Shown one piece after another: positions 45,497 through 56,524 of a stretch of DNA of 64,000 nucleotides. The notes below the pieces were generated by a model that did not search any database, was not told the DNA's origin, and saw nothing but the letters and a program-made list of their open reading frames with translations. The DNA is from Symsagittifera roscoffensis (taxonomy: Eukaryota > Xenacoelomorpha > Acoela > Convolutidae), in assembly GCF_963678635.1 (NCBI RefSeq), contig NC_087067.1:29982401-30046400 (forward strand). Direction: 5' to 3'. How positions within the stretch are numbered: position 1 is the first letter of the stretch; every line of letters starts with the position of its first letter. Made by a program: the position numbers and the translations under genes.

Positions 45497-45928
45497 TCAA
45501 TTGAAATTTAGTAAGATTTTATCGTTAATACAAATAGCCGTTTGCCCTCTAGGGCGGCCCTCTAACAATTTGCTCAATTTTTGACTAAGTAATAAATGGT
45601 TAAAATGTGAAACGGTTAAATTAACAAGCATAAACAGAAGTGTTGATACCGCCCGCAATAGATCCAGGTTTTCACAAATAAAAACATCGATAAGAAAAAA
45701 CATCGATAAAAACATCACAAATAGAAACACTATAAGCAAGTTCAATGCCAAAAACGGACTACAAAGTTGTTCGAAATTCCATTTCCACTTTCCGGCTTGT
45801 TTCTTTTTCAGCATAATTTTAATACTCAACTTCGAAAAATGTGAAACAAATATCTGATATCGCTCTGTTTGGGCTTTAAACAGAGGAGAATTTGTACTTC
45901 GCATACACAAGCAAAAAAATGATAACAC
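45497..45928 (-). CDS. Hypothetical membrane protein fragment (143 codons)
   Basis: Minus-strand open frame. After a Lys-rich segment it has two strongly hydrophobic stretches (ALNLLIVFLFVMFLSMFFLI and AVSTLLFMLVNLTV) and then a Ser/Leu/Lys segment. The lengths fit transmembrane helices. I do not recognise the family; an arthropod chemoreceptor-like exon is one thought but nothing in the sequence proves it. No splice sites or partner exons could be assigned, and a repeat begins at its 5' end near 45900, so it may be a gene fragment or chance frame. Confidence 0.25.
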   Translation of the reverse strand: MLSFFCLCMRSTNSPLFKAQTERYQIFVSHFSKLSIKIMLKKKQAGKWKWNFEQLCSPFLALNLLIVFLFVMFLSMFFLIDVFICENLDLLRAVSTLLFMLVNLTVSHFNHLLLSQKLSKLLEGRPRGQTAICINDKILLNFN

Positions 45929-46255
45929 TTCTAGGAAAAACTGAATGAGTAAAACTGAACGTTAACGCTAATAGGAAAAACTGAATGAGTAAAACTTTTC
46001 GCATACACAATCAAAAATATGACCTATAACGCTACTGGAAAAAACTGAATGAGTCAAAAAAATTTAAGTGACGCACGCCAATGATGTGTCTACATAATTG
46101 CTAAGTTACGCAAGGCAGTTATGACATACTAAGAGTACCAGTCAACTTTTTTAAAAAAATTACCTAACATGCCTCACTTTATAGAGCGGATATGCATTTT
46201 AACTAGTAAACTAAAAAGTTCATTAAAAACATCCGAACCTGTCCAAGTTCGCACC
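45900..46255. repeat. Dispersed repeat R4, copy 1
   Basis: Matches 58785-59050 in the same orientation: CGCATACACAAGCAAAAAAATG, AACGCTACTGGAAAAACTGAA, TGACGCACGCCAAT, AGTACCAGTCAA, ACTTTATAGAGCGGA, CATCCGAACCTG. The first part (CTGAATGAGTAAAAC) is triplicated here. Confidence 0.8.
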
Positions 46256-46334
46256 CTCTTATTTTGTTGCTGGTCTCCTTCCCTACCTCTACGCTACAGA
46301 TCCATGATACCTTGAAGTTAAAGTGCTAATTGTA

Positions 46335-46510
46335 ATATAATAGTCTGTGTTAATATCCTTAGCATTGGCTGTACTTAATAGCTGGATCAAAATGAACACT
46401 TTCAAAATGAACACCTTTTGTCGCAGCAATTGCATCGCAACAATATTTGCGACTTAGGTTGGAAAAAAAGAGAGTTCATACTATAACAGAAGCTGTGCTT
46501 GTGTAATTAG
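46335..46510. repeat. Dispersed repeat R5, copy 1
   Basis: TATCCTTAGCATTGGCTGTA, AAAATGAACACTTTCAAAATG, GCGACTTAGGTTGGAAAAAA and GAGTTCATACTATAACA, ending in GCTGTGCTTGTGTAA. Full match at 57140-57310; the 3' third also at 59065-59125. Confidence 0.8.
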
Positions 46511-46788
46511 ATTGACTCGGACAGCGGGACATACGTATACTGACAAAAAATTCTCAGATCCGCTAAATTGAAATCCGTCAAAACCCTAAATAGACGTAAG
46601 ACAAATCGTGATACAAACTTTGTTCTAATTGTAGTTTCGATAGAGTGGAAGTCATCTTCTGTCAGATCTCCCCATGATACCATGGCTCGTGCATCTAAAA
46701 TAAAGGTTTCATCTGGCATGGAGTGAGCAAACAATTTGACGGTGAGCGGCAATATTTCGAGAACATAGTCAATCGAAAATTGGAACAG
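46507..46788 (-). CDS. Possible coding exon, unrecognised
   Basis: Minus-strand frame, open from about 46788, encoding about 80 residues with a charged helical look (LPLTVKLFAHSMPDETF, WGDLTEDDFHSIETT, RFVLRLFRVLTDFNLADLR). The composition is more protein-like than its neighbours. It abuts an R3 repeat on one side and R5 on the other, and no convincing partner exon was found. Function unknown. Confidence 0.25.
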   Translation of the reverse strand: MFQFSIDYVLEILPLTVKLFAHSMPDETFILDARAMVSWGDLTEDDFHSIETTIRTKFVSRFVLRLFRVLTDFNLADLRIFCQYTYVPLSESI

Positions 46789-47175
46789 AGCAATGAACGC
46801 AAGTAAACATAAAAAAACAGAGTTTCGAAGAAAGTCAAAGAAAAATAGATGCTCTTTAAGCTCTTATGAATTTCTAGAACGATTTATGATTGGCGCTTTC
46901 TTGATAACATTAACCCAACTTGTGAAAACTGGATCAACAGGTAAAGTTTTTTTTCCGCTGGAAATCTAAAAATTAAACTCCACTTTCGAAACTAGAAAAT
47001 GTCACGAATTTTTGGAGAGTGGTATTTACGTCAGTTTCAGCAGATGAATTTCAATTGAACTCAAAAGAGCATATATACCTAATTGCATCAATATTTAAGG
47101 ACTATTTCCTGAAAAAAACTCACAAAACCTATATAAGAGTATTCACTACGTTCATTACTCTTAAAAACGAATGGA
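46782..47175. repeat. Dispersed repeat R3, copy
   Basis: R3 order: TTGGAA-AGAG-CAATGAACGCAAGTAAAC, then CTTTGAATTTCTAGAAC, AAAACTGGATCAACAGGTAA, TTCGCTGGAAATCT, TTTCGAAACTAGAA, and a 3' part ACCTATATAAGAGT-TTCACTACGTTCATTACTCT. Other copies: 47568-48012, 52800-53115, 53130-53500, 54108-54560, 54725-55210. Confidence 0.75.
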
Positions 47176-47390
47176 TTTATTTATATCATAAATTTTGACT
47201 TCTATACGCCTAACTCGTGGTTTTTCTTTAGCTCTTAACAGATTTACTAGACAACGATTTAAATTTTTGAATTAATGCAAGCCGCCTTCCGTCGAAACTC
47301 TAACATTTTTCTCGATTAAAGAAAGATTTTTCGTCGGTGAGCCATGCTGTGAAAAGAAGCATGACAGACCTTTAAACACAGAGGCGAAGC

Positions 47391-47430
47391 TTCGCTCACG
47401 CACTAACCACTTAGCTACGGGCGTTTAATC
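47391..47430 (-). repeat. tRNA-like SINE head, family 2
   Basis: Minus strand GCCCGTAGCTAAGTGGTTAG: TAGCTAAGTGG fits the tRNA A box at every position. A similar head lies at 51983-52020 (GCCCGTGGCTGAGTGTTCAG). Confidence 0.5.
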
Positions 47431-47567
47431 ACAACACTAGCCTCAAAGAAAGCAGAGAACAGATGCTGAAAATTCCCATGCTACAGATCGTGGTTATAGC
47501 ATAAACGCTTACAGTTAGGTTAGAAAAAAGGTTCGTACTAAAACAATAGCTGCTTGCAAGTGAAAAT

Positions 47568-48012
47568 AAAGCCAATCGAAGACTGGAAAATAGTAATGAA
47601 CGCAAGTAAACATTAAAAAAAACACAGACTTTGTTGAAAAAATAACTTTTGAATTTCAAAGAAAAAATAGATGCCCTTCAAGCTCTTTGACTTTCTAGAA
47701 CATTTTATGACCGGCGCTTTTTTCATAACATAAACCCAACTTGCGAAAACTGGATCATCAGGTAAAGTTTTTATTCTGCTGGAAATCTAAAAACTAAACT
47801 CCTCTTTAGAAACTAGAAATGGTCACGAACTTTCGCGCCATTTGCACGTTCGTATTTGGAGAGTGCTATTTACGTCACTTATAGCAGATGAATTTCAATT
47901 GAACTCAAAAAGTGCATTATACCTAAGTGTATCAATATTTTAAGACTTTTTCCTTTTAAAAAAATCAGCAAGACTTATAAAAGAACCTTCACTACGTTCA
48001 TTACTCTTAAAA
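47568..48012. repeat. Dispersed repeat R3, copy
   Basis: Same block order as 46782, including GCGCTTTTTTCATAACATAA and the ACTTATAAAAG-CTTCACTACGTTCATTACTCTTAAAA end. Followed by the GAAGGTTCGCACTAAAACACT word also found at 47530, 51862 and 44645. Confidence 0.75.
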
Positions 48013-48302
48013 AAGAAGGTTCGCACTAAAACACTAGCTGATCGCTAGGGTAATGAACATCTGTGGCAAGCGCAACCGTTTTGCATTGCTCCTTTGAGTG
48101 CTTCAAAGAAAATTTTGGAAATGCTTCAATTTCACTGCCATAATAAAGACACAATTTAGGAAGTTGTTCAAACAGCCAAGCAATATAGGCCACGGATTCT
48201 AAATCGTTCAATGACAACTTAAAAATCTGAGGCTAAAAATAATTAAGAGAATAAAAACATACATTTCCTCCAAGAAAAAAAAGAAAAAAACGAGCTGCAC
48301 AG

Positions 48303-48367
48303 AGGCAAAGCTGAGCTTCGAACCATTCTGATACTACGCAAACGAAGCATTGCAAGCTACCAAATAA
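48303..48367 (-). repeat. tRNA-like SINE fragment, family 2
   Basis: Minus strand TTGGTAGCTTGCAATGC followed by ATGGTTCGAAGCTCAGC; same order as 11697-11758. Confidence 0.45.
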
Positions 48368-50117
48368 CAAAGTGAAAAACACCACAATATTTTGTCTGTA
48401 ATGATTTTCTATTAGAGGAAAACACGACTTACATGGGCCAAAATAATACCTCGAGCTTAATTTGTTATTAAAGCAAGCTGAGCAAATGATAAAGCTGAGT
48501 TTTTAGCTCGAAGGTCTATATTCCGATGTTAAAACGCTTGCTAATCGCAGGCATAATCATAATATGGAAATTGAATGCGCGAATTCTCAAAACAGTACAT
48601 GCAAAACTCATACGCGCTAAATAAAGCTAAATCAGGAAACTATACAACAATCGAAAGACTAGAATTATAAAAAACGAACAACACTAAAAGTAAAAGTTTT
48701 TCGTAATCAATTACTGTTTAAAATGATTTGATTGCTGATTTGAAATTGAAATTGAAAATATATCATTTTCAAAATTTCAAATACTAAATTGTTTATAAAT
48801 TAAATGTGTAAAAATTGACCGAAGTATAATAAAGCCAGAAAACTGGTTTAGATTGACCTTCCGAAAAAGATCGAGCAAATATGTTTAGAAACCAAAATGA
48901 ATGGTGTAAAATTTTTCGAATTTTTTTTATTTTTGAATATCTCTCAACACATAAAAATCACCAAGACCTATATGAGAGTCTTCACTACATTCATCGACTC
49001 TCAAAAAGATTTGCCCATTGTAATAGGTCAAAGATTGTTTAAAACAGATTAATTTTAGTACAATTGTATAGCAAGCACGCTCACAGTTTTAAAAAAAAAT
49101 CAAAATGCGCACAAACTAGCAAGCCCGTTTCCAATAATCAATCAGCTCGCAAAAAGCTGAGCAAGCTTTTCAAGCAATGGATTTTTGAATAAATTTAAGT
49201 TATTCCATATCGTCAATCGTTTTGCAAGGGTTAAGGTATTTCGAGGCAAGCTAATCATTCCAGCAAAGAATCTTTGAAATAGTTCAAATGTATTACAGCT
49301 TACAAAGGTTCGCAAAACTTAACTTGTCAAGACGATCAAGTGATAAAACTTTGAAATGTTAAAAGCTATTGCATACCGTGAATCGCATCAAAAAAAGTAA
49401 ACATCTTTAAGATATTCAAACAATGTAAATTTTGAAAACTTCAGGCTTTTTCATTACTAAAACGGATAAGTAAAAAACCATTTTTATGAGCCTGCCATGA
49501 AAGCAGTGCAATTCTGATTTTTCGTTATACTTTAACTTGAACCGTATCGCAAAACTTTGAAAAATTTCAGGTCGTTTTCATAGCTCGAATCGATTAGGAA
49601 AACTCAACTTTTGAGACAAGCTATGAAACAACAACATTTTGATGACAGTAGGTTTTTTTATTGCTTGAACTATCACGAGACAAAAACATATGTTTTTTCC
49701 AAGCAAACTGTTGAAAAAGAAAATCTGTGATACGATTCGCAGGTAACTTAAAACTTTCAGCCCAAGCAATTGAGCATTCAGCTTTCAAAATTCGACATAA
49801 TTAAAAACGTGAATCGTGAAGCGAAAAACTTTAGTTATCAGCAAGTTTTTGAGGATAAACACATGGAAAAAACTCCAGTTCGCATCCAGAGAAACAAAGA
49901 AAGAGCAAACATTTCTGGTCAATAACAATCCTAAATTGAGCAGGCCATCCTTAGCTTTCATTAGAAAAGAGACGAAGAGGACAGGCAACGTGGCCATATG
50001 AACCCCAAACGCCTGCCATAGGTATTCGTATATGTTTCTTACTATCAGGAAAAGCAAAACAAAACTATATTTTCTTTCTGAATCATTTAGCAACTTTTTT
50101 CAAAATATTTGGAGTTG
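48368..50117. other. AT-rich stretch, no supported gene
   Basis: Contains one R3 3' end (48960-49010). Small minus-strand frames (49578-49769, 49785-50093) show no recognised motif. Confidence 0.45.
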
Positions 50118-50715
50118 TTAGAAAGATTCGATGAAACGCCCATATTTAGTGTAATACGAGCTTCTGAACGGTGAAGTTTTGGCGTTGAATTCTACACCCT
50201 TACTAAGCCCCCGCTGACATCCAACAACGGCTCTAATATTTGATTTTAAGATGATCTTTGATTTCAAGATTTTAGAAATATTGAAAATTTGGTTTAAAAA
50301 GTCCTTATCTTCTAAACTACGAACTTCTGAAAAGTGAATTTCAAACCCAAACTTAATTTCAACCCCCAACTTAACCCCTTTAGCATCCAGCAGCGGGTTC
50401 AGAAATTTGAATTTGAAAATCTTGGAAATGTCTTTATTTTTAGAATTTTTAAAAGATTCGTTAAAAGGTCGAAATCTTCTAAATACTAGGTTTGCGGAAC
50501 TCGAAATTTTGGCTTTAGAATTGCAACTTTGGACTACAATCCCAGTAGCGTGCAAGTACGAGTACCAAAAAAATGTATTTTAAATCAATTTGAAAGATTC
50601 GTAAATTCGTGCATATCTTCTAAACTACGAGCCTCTAGAAAGTGAAACTTGGGCATAAGAATCGCAACGCTAAGCTACACACCTAATGATATGCAACCTG
50701 GGATTCACATTTTAA
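50118..50715. repeat. Diverged tandem repeat, about 155-190 bp period
   Basis: Three to four degenerate units share AAAGATTCG-T, TATCTTCTAAACTACGAGC, TTCTGAAAAGTGAA, a CAACCC-CTTAAC block and GCATCCAGCAGCGG-type ends (near 50122, 50293, 50450, 50590). The 145-codon minus-strand frame 50118-50555 spans units and is not called as a gene. Confidence 0.65.
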
Positions 50716-50825
50716 TGAACGCACTATTCCTCAAAACTTTCTGTATGGACATTTGGCCTTGAACTAACTATCTCAAATTAACATATCTCTAGACTCCGGA
50801 TTGAAAAAAACTTCTTGAACTTTCA

Positions 50826-51425
50826 TGCCTTGCCGTGCCCGTTTTGCCCTGCACTGCTGAACCATGCCTTAAGCTGTCCCGCTCTCCTCAGCGCTTCCCT
50901 GTTCATCCTTGCTTTGGGCTGCCTTGCCTTTCGCAGCCCTTCCTCGCCTTGCTCTGCCCTGCCTTGCGCTGCCCTGCCTATTCTTGTCGTTCGCTGCCTG
51001 TATTCAACTTGCACTGCTTTGCCTTGCCTTAACTGCACCTCCTTGCTGCGCTGCCATGCTTTTTTTGACCCTGCCCTCCCTTGCTCTGCGCCGCCTTGCC
51101 TCTTTTTGCTTTCAAATGCCCTGCTTGGCTTTGCGATGCCTTAACTTGCGCTGCTTTGATTTGCTCGGCCCTACTTTGCTCTGCCCTGATTTGTGCTGTC
51201 CTACCCCTCGCCTTGCACTGCCCTGTCTCTTCTTGCCTTGCGCTGCCTGCCTTGATTTACGCTTCCCCTACTTACCTTGAGCAGCCCTACTCCTACTTGC
51301 CGTATGCTACCCCTTCTTGCCTTGCGCTAATTTGACATGCCTTCCGCTGTCCTGCATTGCCCCTCCTTTCTTTGCCTCGCCTTTAGCTGCTCTGATTTTC
51401 ATTGCCCTAAGCTGCCCTCCGCTTA
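50826..51425. repeat. GCCTTGC-type C/T-rich minisatellite, 0.6 kb
   Basis: Irregular short units around the words GCCTTGC, GCTGCCCTGCC and CTTGC(G)CTGC fill the stretch with abrupt edges. GC content is far above the rest of the window. Several long overlapping frames on both strands (Ala/Leu/Cys/Pro-rich or Gly/Arg/Ala-rich) are a consequence of the repeat and not genes. Confidence 0.9.
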
Positions 51426-51982
51426 AACCTTCAAGACAATCTAATCTGTCCACCCATTTGACCTTGTCCTTAAGTTGAAAATTATGCAGACTTTGGATTG
51501 AAAATTCATGCCTTTTGCTTAAACATTGTCCCCAAAAAATAAATTGTTTCAGAAAAAGTTGAAAACATAGCCAAAAGACAGTTGAAACAGAGTCAAGGAA
51601 CGCAAGTAATTAGAAAAAATAACTAATTTTTTACATGAAAATATCCGAAAACTTTTGAATTATAAAAAACTATATATGCCCTCAAAGCTTTTTGAATTTC
51701 TAGGAACTCACACACTAACCGCGTAAGCTGAATAGGTTCCAAACACTAGCCACAAAAAAAAACAGAGAACAGATGCTATGCAATTTCCAATGCTACAGTG
51801 AAATTTCCAAACAAATGAAACCTTTTATGGAACACTTTTATTTGCGAGTGAGGTTAGAAAAAAAGAAGGTTCGTAATGATACACTAAAATGATGGCAAGT
51901 GTAATCATGTTTTTGTGACCTTTACACTGTTGCTGTTCGATAGTGGAGTTTGCCTACCTTACTGCGACCTAGAAGAAATGAG

Positions 51983-52020
51983 TCTCACTCACTGAACACT
52001 CAGCCACGGGCGCTTAATTA
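51983..52020 (-). repeat. tRNA-like SINE head, family 2
   Basis: Minus strand GCGCCCGTGGCTGAGTGTTC, aligned with the head at 47391-47430. Confidence 0.4.
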
Positions 52021-52508
52021 ATCACGAACACAGAAAGCAGAGAACAGATACTATGAAATTTCCACTGCTATAGATCGTGATTATAGCAAAAGTGCCAGCA
52101 AACAAGTGAGCACTGTTAATGAACACTTTTATTTGTGAGTTAGCTTAGAAAAAAAGAAGCTTCGCACAGTCCATTACGCTGATCACTAGTGTATTCAGGA
52201 CTGGCACACTTGCCATAAGAAAATAGGCAACTGGAAAATATTATCGGGACTGGTAAACTTGCAAAATCTGAAAATAAAGCCAAAGGAAAAAATGTACTAA
52301 TCGGTTGTTATTCACTAGCTAACCGCAAGGGTATCAAACTTGTTAACCAAAAAGCGATTTTGCTAAAAATAATTGATTAAAAATTGGCATATCAACTAAA
52401 TTGCCGGCAATAAATTAATATCAAAAAAGGATAAAACACAGCCGGTTTTGCTCCATTTGGAAAACCTATACATAACATCCGGAGATTAAAATTAGTGTCT
52501 CGACTCAC

Positions 52509-52749
52509 CAACTGTCAGTTTGATTTTTTCAACTTGAAATGGACAAGCTAGCAGCCAATGCAGATCGAAGTGTCTCTCCACCTTCCAGTCAGAAATCAGT
52601 CTTCTGTTGCTACAGAACACAACTGAGTACCTCGTCTTCATCTTATGGCGACTTCTTGGTGTTACTGCAGTTGGAGTTAACAATTTCGGCCACGCGGCCA
52701 CTTCGGCTACCCAGATTGGTAACTTAGGAGTCTTCATGTTGCTCTCAAC
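52509..52749 (-). CDS. MINDY-3/4-like (DUF4205) exon, C-terminal catalytic region
   Basis: Minus-strand exon with acceptor TTTTACTTCAG and donor G/GTGAGTC, 80 codons plus one base, phase 0 in and phase 1 out. It encodes ESNMKTPKLPIWV, a close match to the conserved (L)KTPxxPIWV of MINDY-type Lys48-ubiquitin hydrolases. Then follow RYSVVFCSNRRLISDW and ERHFDLHW, matching the family's H-x-S-V-L-F and RxFDL segments. The residue before YSVVF is Arg, where active members have the catalytic His, which suggests a non-catalytic member like MINDY-4B, or a decayed gene. A longer-than-usual insert follows PIWV. The following C-terminal exon was not found. Confidence 0.62.
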
Positions 52750-52799
52750 CTGAAGTAAAAGGCAAAAAACTGACGCTTAAATTTCAAACTAAAAAACAA

Positions 52800-53115
52800 A
52801 ACAGCCAATTGACAGTTGGAAAAGAGAAATGAACGCAACCAAACAGGAAAAACTGACTTATTTTTTGAAAACATCACAGCCTTCGAATTTCGAAGAAAAA
52901 AAGATGGCCTTGAACCTCTTTGAATTTCTAGAACAATTTATTATTGACAATTTTTTCATAATATTAACCCAATTTTGGAAAACTGGATCAATACATACGA
53001 TTTTATTTCGCTCGGAAATCTGATATTTACATTCCACTTTCGAAACTAGAAGTCAATCACGTTTTTCGTGACTATACACTTCTGCTATTCGATAGTAGAG
53101 TTTGCCTTCTTTTTA
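52800..53115. repeat. Dispersed repeat R3, copy
   Basis: Block order as at 46782, ending CACTTCTGCTATTCGATAGTAGAGTTTGCC. Confidence 0.75.
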
Positions 53116-53129
53116 ACAGAGGAAATGAA

Positions 53130-53500
53130 CTAAACTTTAAAAGAAAACGTAGCCAACAGAAAGTTGGAACATAGTCAATGAACGCAAGTAAAAAGTAAAA
53201 AAGACTGCCTTGCCTTTCAAAAAAAAACTTATACCTAGCCAAAAAAAAATTGGAAAACTTTCGAATTTCGAAGAAAAAAATAGACAACCTTGCGCTCTTT
53301 GATTTTCTAAAACAAATGATGACTGACACTTTTTAGATAAAACAAACTCATATTGAGGAAAATGGACGAATAAGTAATTTTTTTTTCGCTGGGAAATCTC
53401 AAAAAGAAACTCCAATTTCGATACTAGAAGTCGATCACAATTTTCTTGACTATTACACTTTTGCAGTTCGATAAGGAAGTTTGCCTTTTTTAACAATGCA
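53130..53500. repeat. Dispersed repeat R3, copy
   Basis: Next R3 copy in the same orientation, almost abutting the last, so R3 is locally tandem here. The two overlapping minus-strand frames (53072-53329, 53137-53517) lie wholly within repeat sequence and are not called. Confidence 0.75.
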
Positions 53501-54062
53501 AATGCACTGAACTTCACTGATCGAACCGCGAAACGTCAAAACTAATAGTGAACAAATTTTTCCCGATACAAAATTTATACTAGAAATAGAGCATATTTTA
53601 AGAAATTAGTAAATCAAAGTCAAACGGCGAAATAGCAAAGTTGAGGCTCAGCAAATTTTAAATCTTTTCCTGGAAACAAAAACGAAAAAATATATCACGA
53701 CCTATATAAGCATCTGTACTATGATCGCAAATAAAATTTGTTTAAGAAACCCAAAAAATCAGGAACATTTCTTGCAAGGCAAGTACTTGTACCATTGAAA
53801 GTGTGTTGCATGATTGTGAACTCCGTACTGTGACAACTAAGCCGAAAAAAACCAAGCAGACAAACAATAGTCAGACAAATGATATTTGTTACGCAGAAAG
53901 TTTTTCTTTTGCAAAAAAGATCCTTTATCGGCCAACACATGTACATTACCTCTACGCTACACGGTCTTATTTGACATAAGCTGAGCAAATGATTTAGTAA
54001 TTTTTTTAAACTAGTTGTTGCCCTAAAAAGTTTATATTAACTTGATAACGCTTGTTCATCGC

Positions 54063-54345
54063 AAGCAAAATTCACCCTGTACTCTGACTTCTTTCTAATC
54101 CATTTCGATGGTTCAATTATCCTGACTATCTTTTTAAAACATAGTCAACAGACAAATGGAAAATTCTCTTTCGAACTTTGAAGAAAAAAAACAAATCACG
54201 CTGAAGCAAAATTCACCCTGTACTCTGACTTCTTTCTAATCCATTTCGATGATTCAATTATCCTGACTATCTTTTTAAAACATAGTCAACAGACAAATGG
54301 AAAATTTTCTTTCGAACTTTGAAGAAAAAAAAACAAATCACGCTG
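54063..54345. repeat. 141-bp tandem duplication
   Basis: AAGCAAAATTCACCCTGTAC at 54063 recurs at 54204; the two 141-bp copies differ by only a few bases. Confidence 0.92.
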
Positions 54346-54724
54346 AAGCTTTTTAAAACATAGTGAAGTCTATGTAAAATAAACTTCACACACTGTTTTT
54401 GATTCGGAATTGTTTCGTTCTGTTATCCCATTTGAAGAGAACTGGACCAGTAGGTAATTTTTTATATCCGGGCTGGTAATTCAGAAAATTGAAGCCCATT
54501 TTTGAAACAAAAATGTGTTTTTTACCTTTTCACTTTTGCTGTTCGACAGTGGACTTTGCCTTTATTAAACAAAGGAAAACGAATTGAAACAAAAATCATA
54601 CTAGTGAACTTACGAGAAACAAAATCATTAAGAACTTTATAAGTGAAAATCACTTTGTTCTTTTTTACTTTACAAGTTTAGAAAGCAAACTTCACTTAAG
54701 CAAACTTCACTTGTTAGTGCGCAC

Positions 54725-55210
54725 TATTAAAATCTCAAACATAGCCAGTAAAAAAAGGAAAAGAGTCAATGAGCCCAATCAAACAGAAAAAGATACTTTT
54801 TTTGAAAAAATTGAAACTTTCGGACTTCAAAGAAAAAAATAGACGACCTTGAGCTCACTGAATTTCTAAAATAAATAATGATTGATAATTTTTTGATAAA
54901 ACAAACTCATATTTGGAAAACTGGATCACATAAAAATTATATTTTATTTCGCTGGAAAATAAAAAAATCCATTTTCAAAAGCTGAATTTTATCACATTTT
55001 TCATCACCTCTACACTATGCTGCTCGATAGTGAGTTTGCCTTTTTTTAGCAAGAAAATGAGCTGAACTTAAAAATAAATCAAAATTCAAGCCGCAAAAAG
55101 TAAATTTGATATTTGATCCTGAACAAATTTCAAGACTTTCATTAAAAAATAAATCAAAAGAAAAAGTGCAGACCTCTCTAAAAGTCTGCACTACGTTCAT
55201 CGACTCTTAA
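54725..55210. repeat. Dispersed repeat R3, copy
   Basis: Block order as at 46782, ending GTCTGCACTACGTTCATCGAC at 55175-55195. Confidence 0.72.
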
Positions 55211-55270
55211 AAATTTTGAAAAAAAAACTTACTTTAAAAATTCTTTCAATCTTATTTCTAGCTCACTCAC

Positions 55271-55484
55271 CAAGACCTTTTTCTTAGTATGTCTGCATGT
55301 GAGGATGCCACAGTTGACTCTACTTGCCACGCCCCTTCTGGTATCGGGTTCATTTCTCAATTCAACGCAGTCATTCAGCCAACAAGGAGACGCAACCCCA
55401 GTTAGTAAAAGCGACATCAAAGCGGGGGAACAGCGACCATCGTTTAACAGAGGATCACCCATGTTTAACATGTCTTGCCGAACA
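55271..55484 (-). CDS. MINDY-3/4-like (DUF4205) exon, central region
   Basis: Minus-strand exon with acceptor TGAAATTTCAG and donor GTCTTG/GTGAGTG. It is one base plus 71 codons, ending in phase 0 and so compatible with the exon at 52509-52749. It encodes VRQDM, then GRCSPALMSLLLTG, ASPCWLNDCVELRNEP and CGILTCR. This order matches the MINDY-3/4 family, where LLLTGxAxP is followed by a short strand pair and (F)GIL-R. Extending the frame upstream past the acceptor meets a stop, which supports the splice choice. A second donor (TTTTTAAA/GTAAGT) lies further downstream but would throw the next exon out of frame; an undetected small exon could lie between. Confidence 0.62.
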
Positions 55485-55667
55485 CTGAAATTTCATGGGA
55501 AACTGAAATTACCACAATAAATAAACGACCCATTTTTAGAAATGAACCACAAAGGTGAACAAAAGGATCATCAAGATGTGCCTTGAATGAAATAGGCTGC
55601 AATCAAGAGGAAAAGACTTGAGGCAAGCCGCTGTATAATTTTGGCACTTCCTTATATCGTTATACTT

Positions 55668-55691
55668 AAAATCACCTTTTTAGGTGATTTT
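55668..55691. other. Perfect 10-bp inverted repeat
   Basis: AAAATCACCT, four T, AGGTGATTTT. No gene context supports a specific role. Confidence 0.6.
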
Positions 55692-56524
55692 TACCTTTCA
55701 GAGCAATAGATGTCGGAGAGACACTAAATTATCCTATTAACGCAAGGTAACGGAGGACTCCCTCATAGCAAAAGGACCAAACGACAAAATCATGCCAGCC
55801 AATAATATATCTCCAGTAATTAAATTGAATTCGCATTAAAATCTGATGATAACACTGGACAGCTTAAAGACGGTGATTGGTTGGTATGTTTCTGTCATTC
55901 AACCCTTCTCACATGAGAAAACGGCCCTCTAACCCCAATAAAAACTTTGATATTTACTTGTATGGTGACCTGGAGAGAAGCACAGAGTAGAGAAGTAGCA
56001 CCAGAAAGTATTTACATCCACTCAGCTAAACATGCAGCAGCAGAAATTTAGACAAAGACGAACAAAGAAAGATTGAAAGATTGACTGAATAAAACCTGTG
56101 GTAGGAACAGATCCAGAAACTCGACCAGGCTCTCGAAACTTCCAAACATGAACTTTTCAATCTGAAACAAAAAGGCAACTTTTTATAAGAATCATAAGCA
56201 AACAAGGAGAGCCGGTTGCTGTGAAAAAAGCACAGAATGTTCCGACAAAAAAATTCAGTTTTTTCGACACTGAGAGAAAATTGTTGTTATTTTAGAATCA
56301 GAGCCACAACTAATAGGGCTTGATTATGATAACAGACCTGATACCTACGTTCTTTCCTTGAGGTAGTCAAAAATGACAGAAAATTAAAAAGGAAATTTAT
56401 ATTTGAGCTACCATCAAAGAGAGCGAGTTAGTTACCTGGGTTGGTGCTCTAGCCTTGTATCTAAATACCAAAAAAATTTCCACAGCAACTTAATAATGCA
56501 CGCAATAGCTTTTGTTCCATTTAG

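Noticed and set aside
48026-48217. Minus-strand 63-codon frame with a protein-like look (WLFEQLPKLCLYYG)
   Set aside because: No clear splice partners or recognised family; left unannotated, although it could be an exon of an unseen gene.
50815-51335. Five overlapping frames on both strands of 65-123 codons
   Set aside because: Low-complexity translation of the GCCTTGC minisatellite.
53072-53517. Phe-rich minus-strand frames of 85 and 126 codons
   Set aside because: Contained in R3 repeat copies; the Phe richness comes from A-runs read in reverse.
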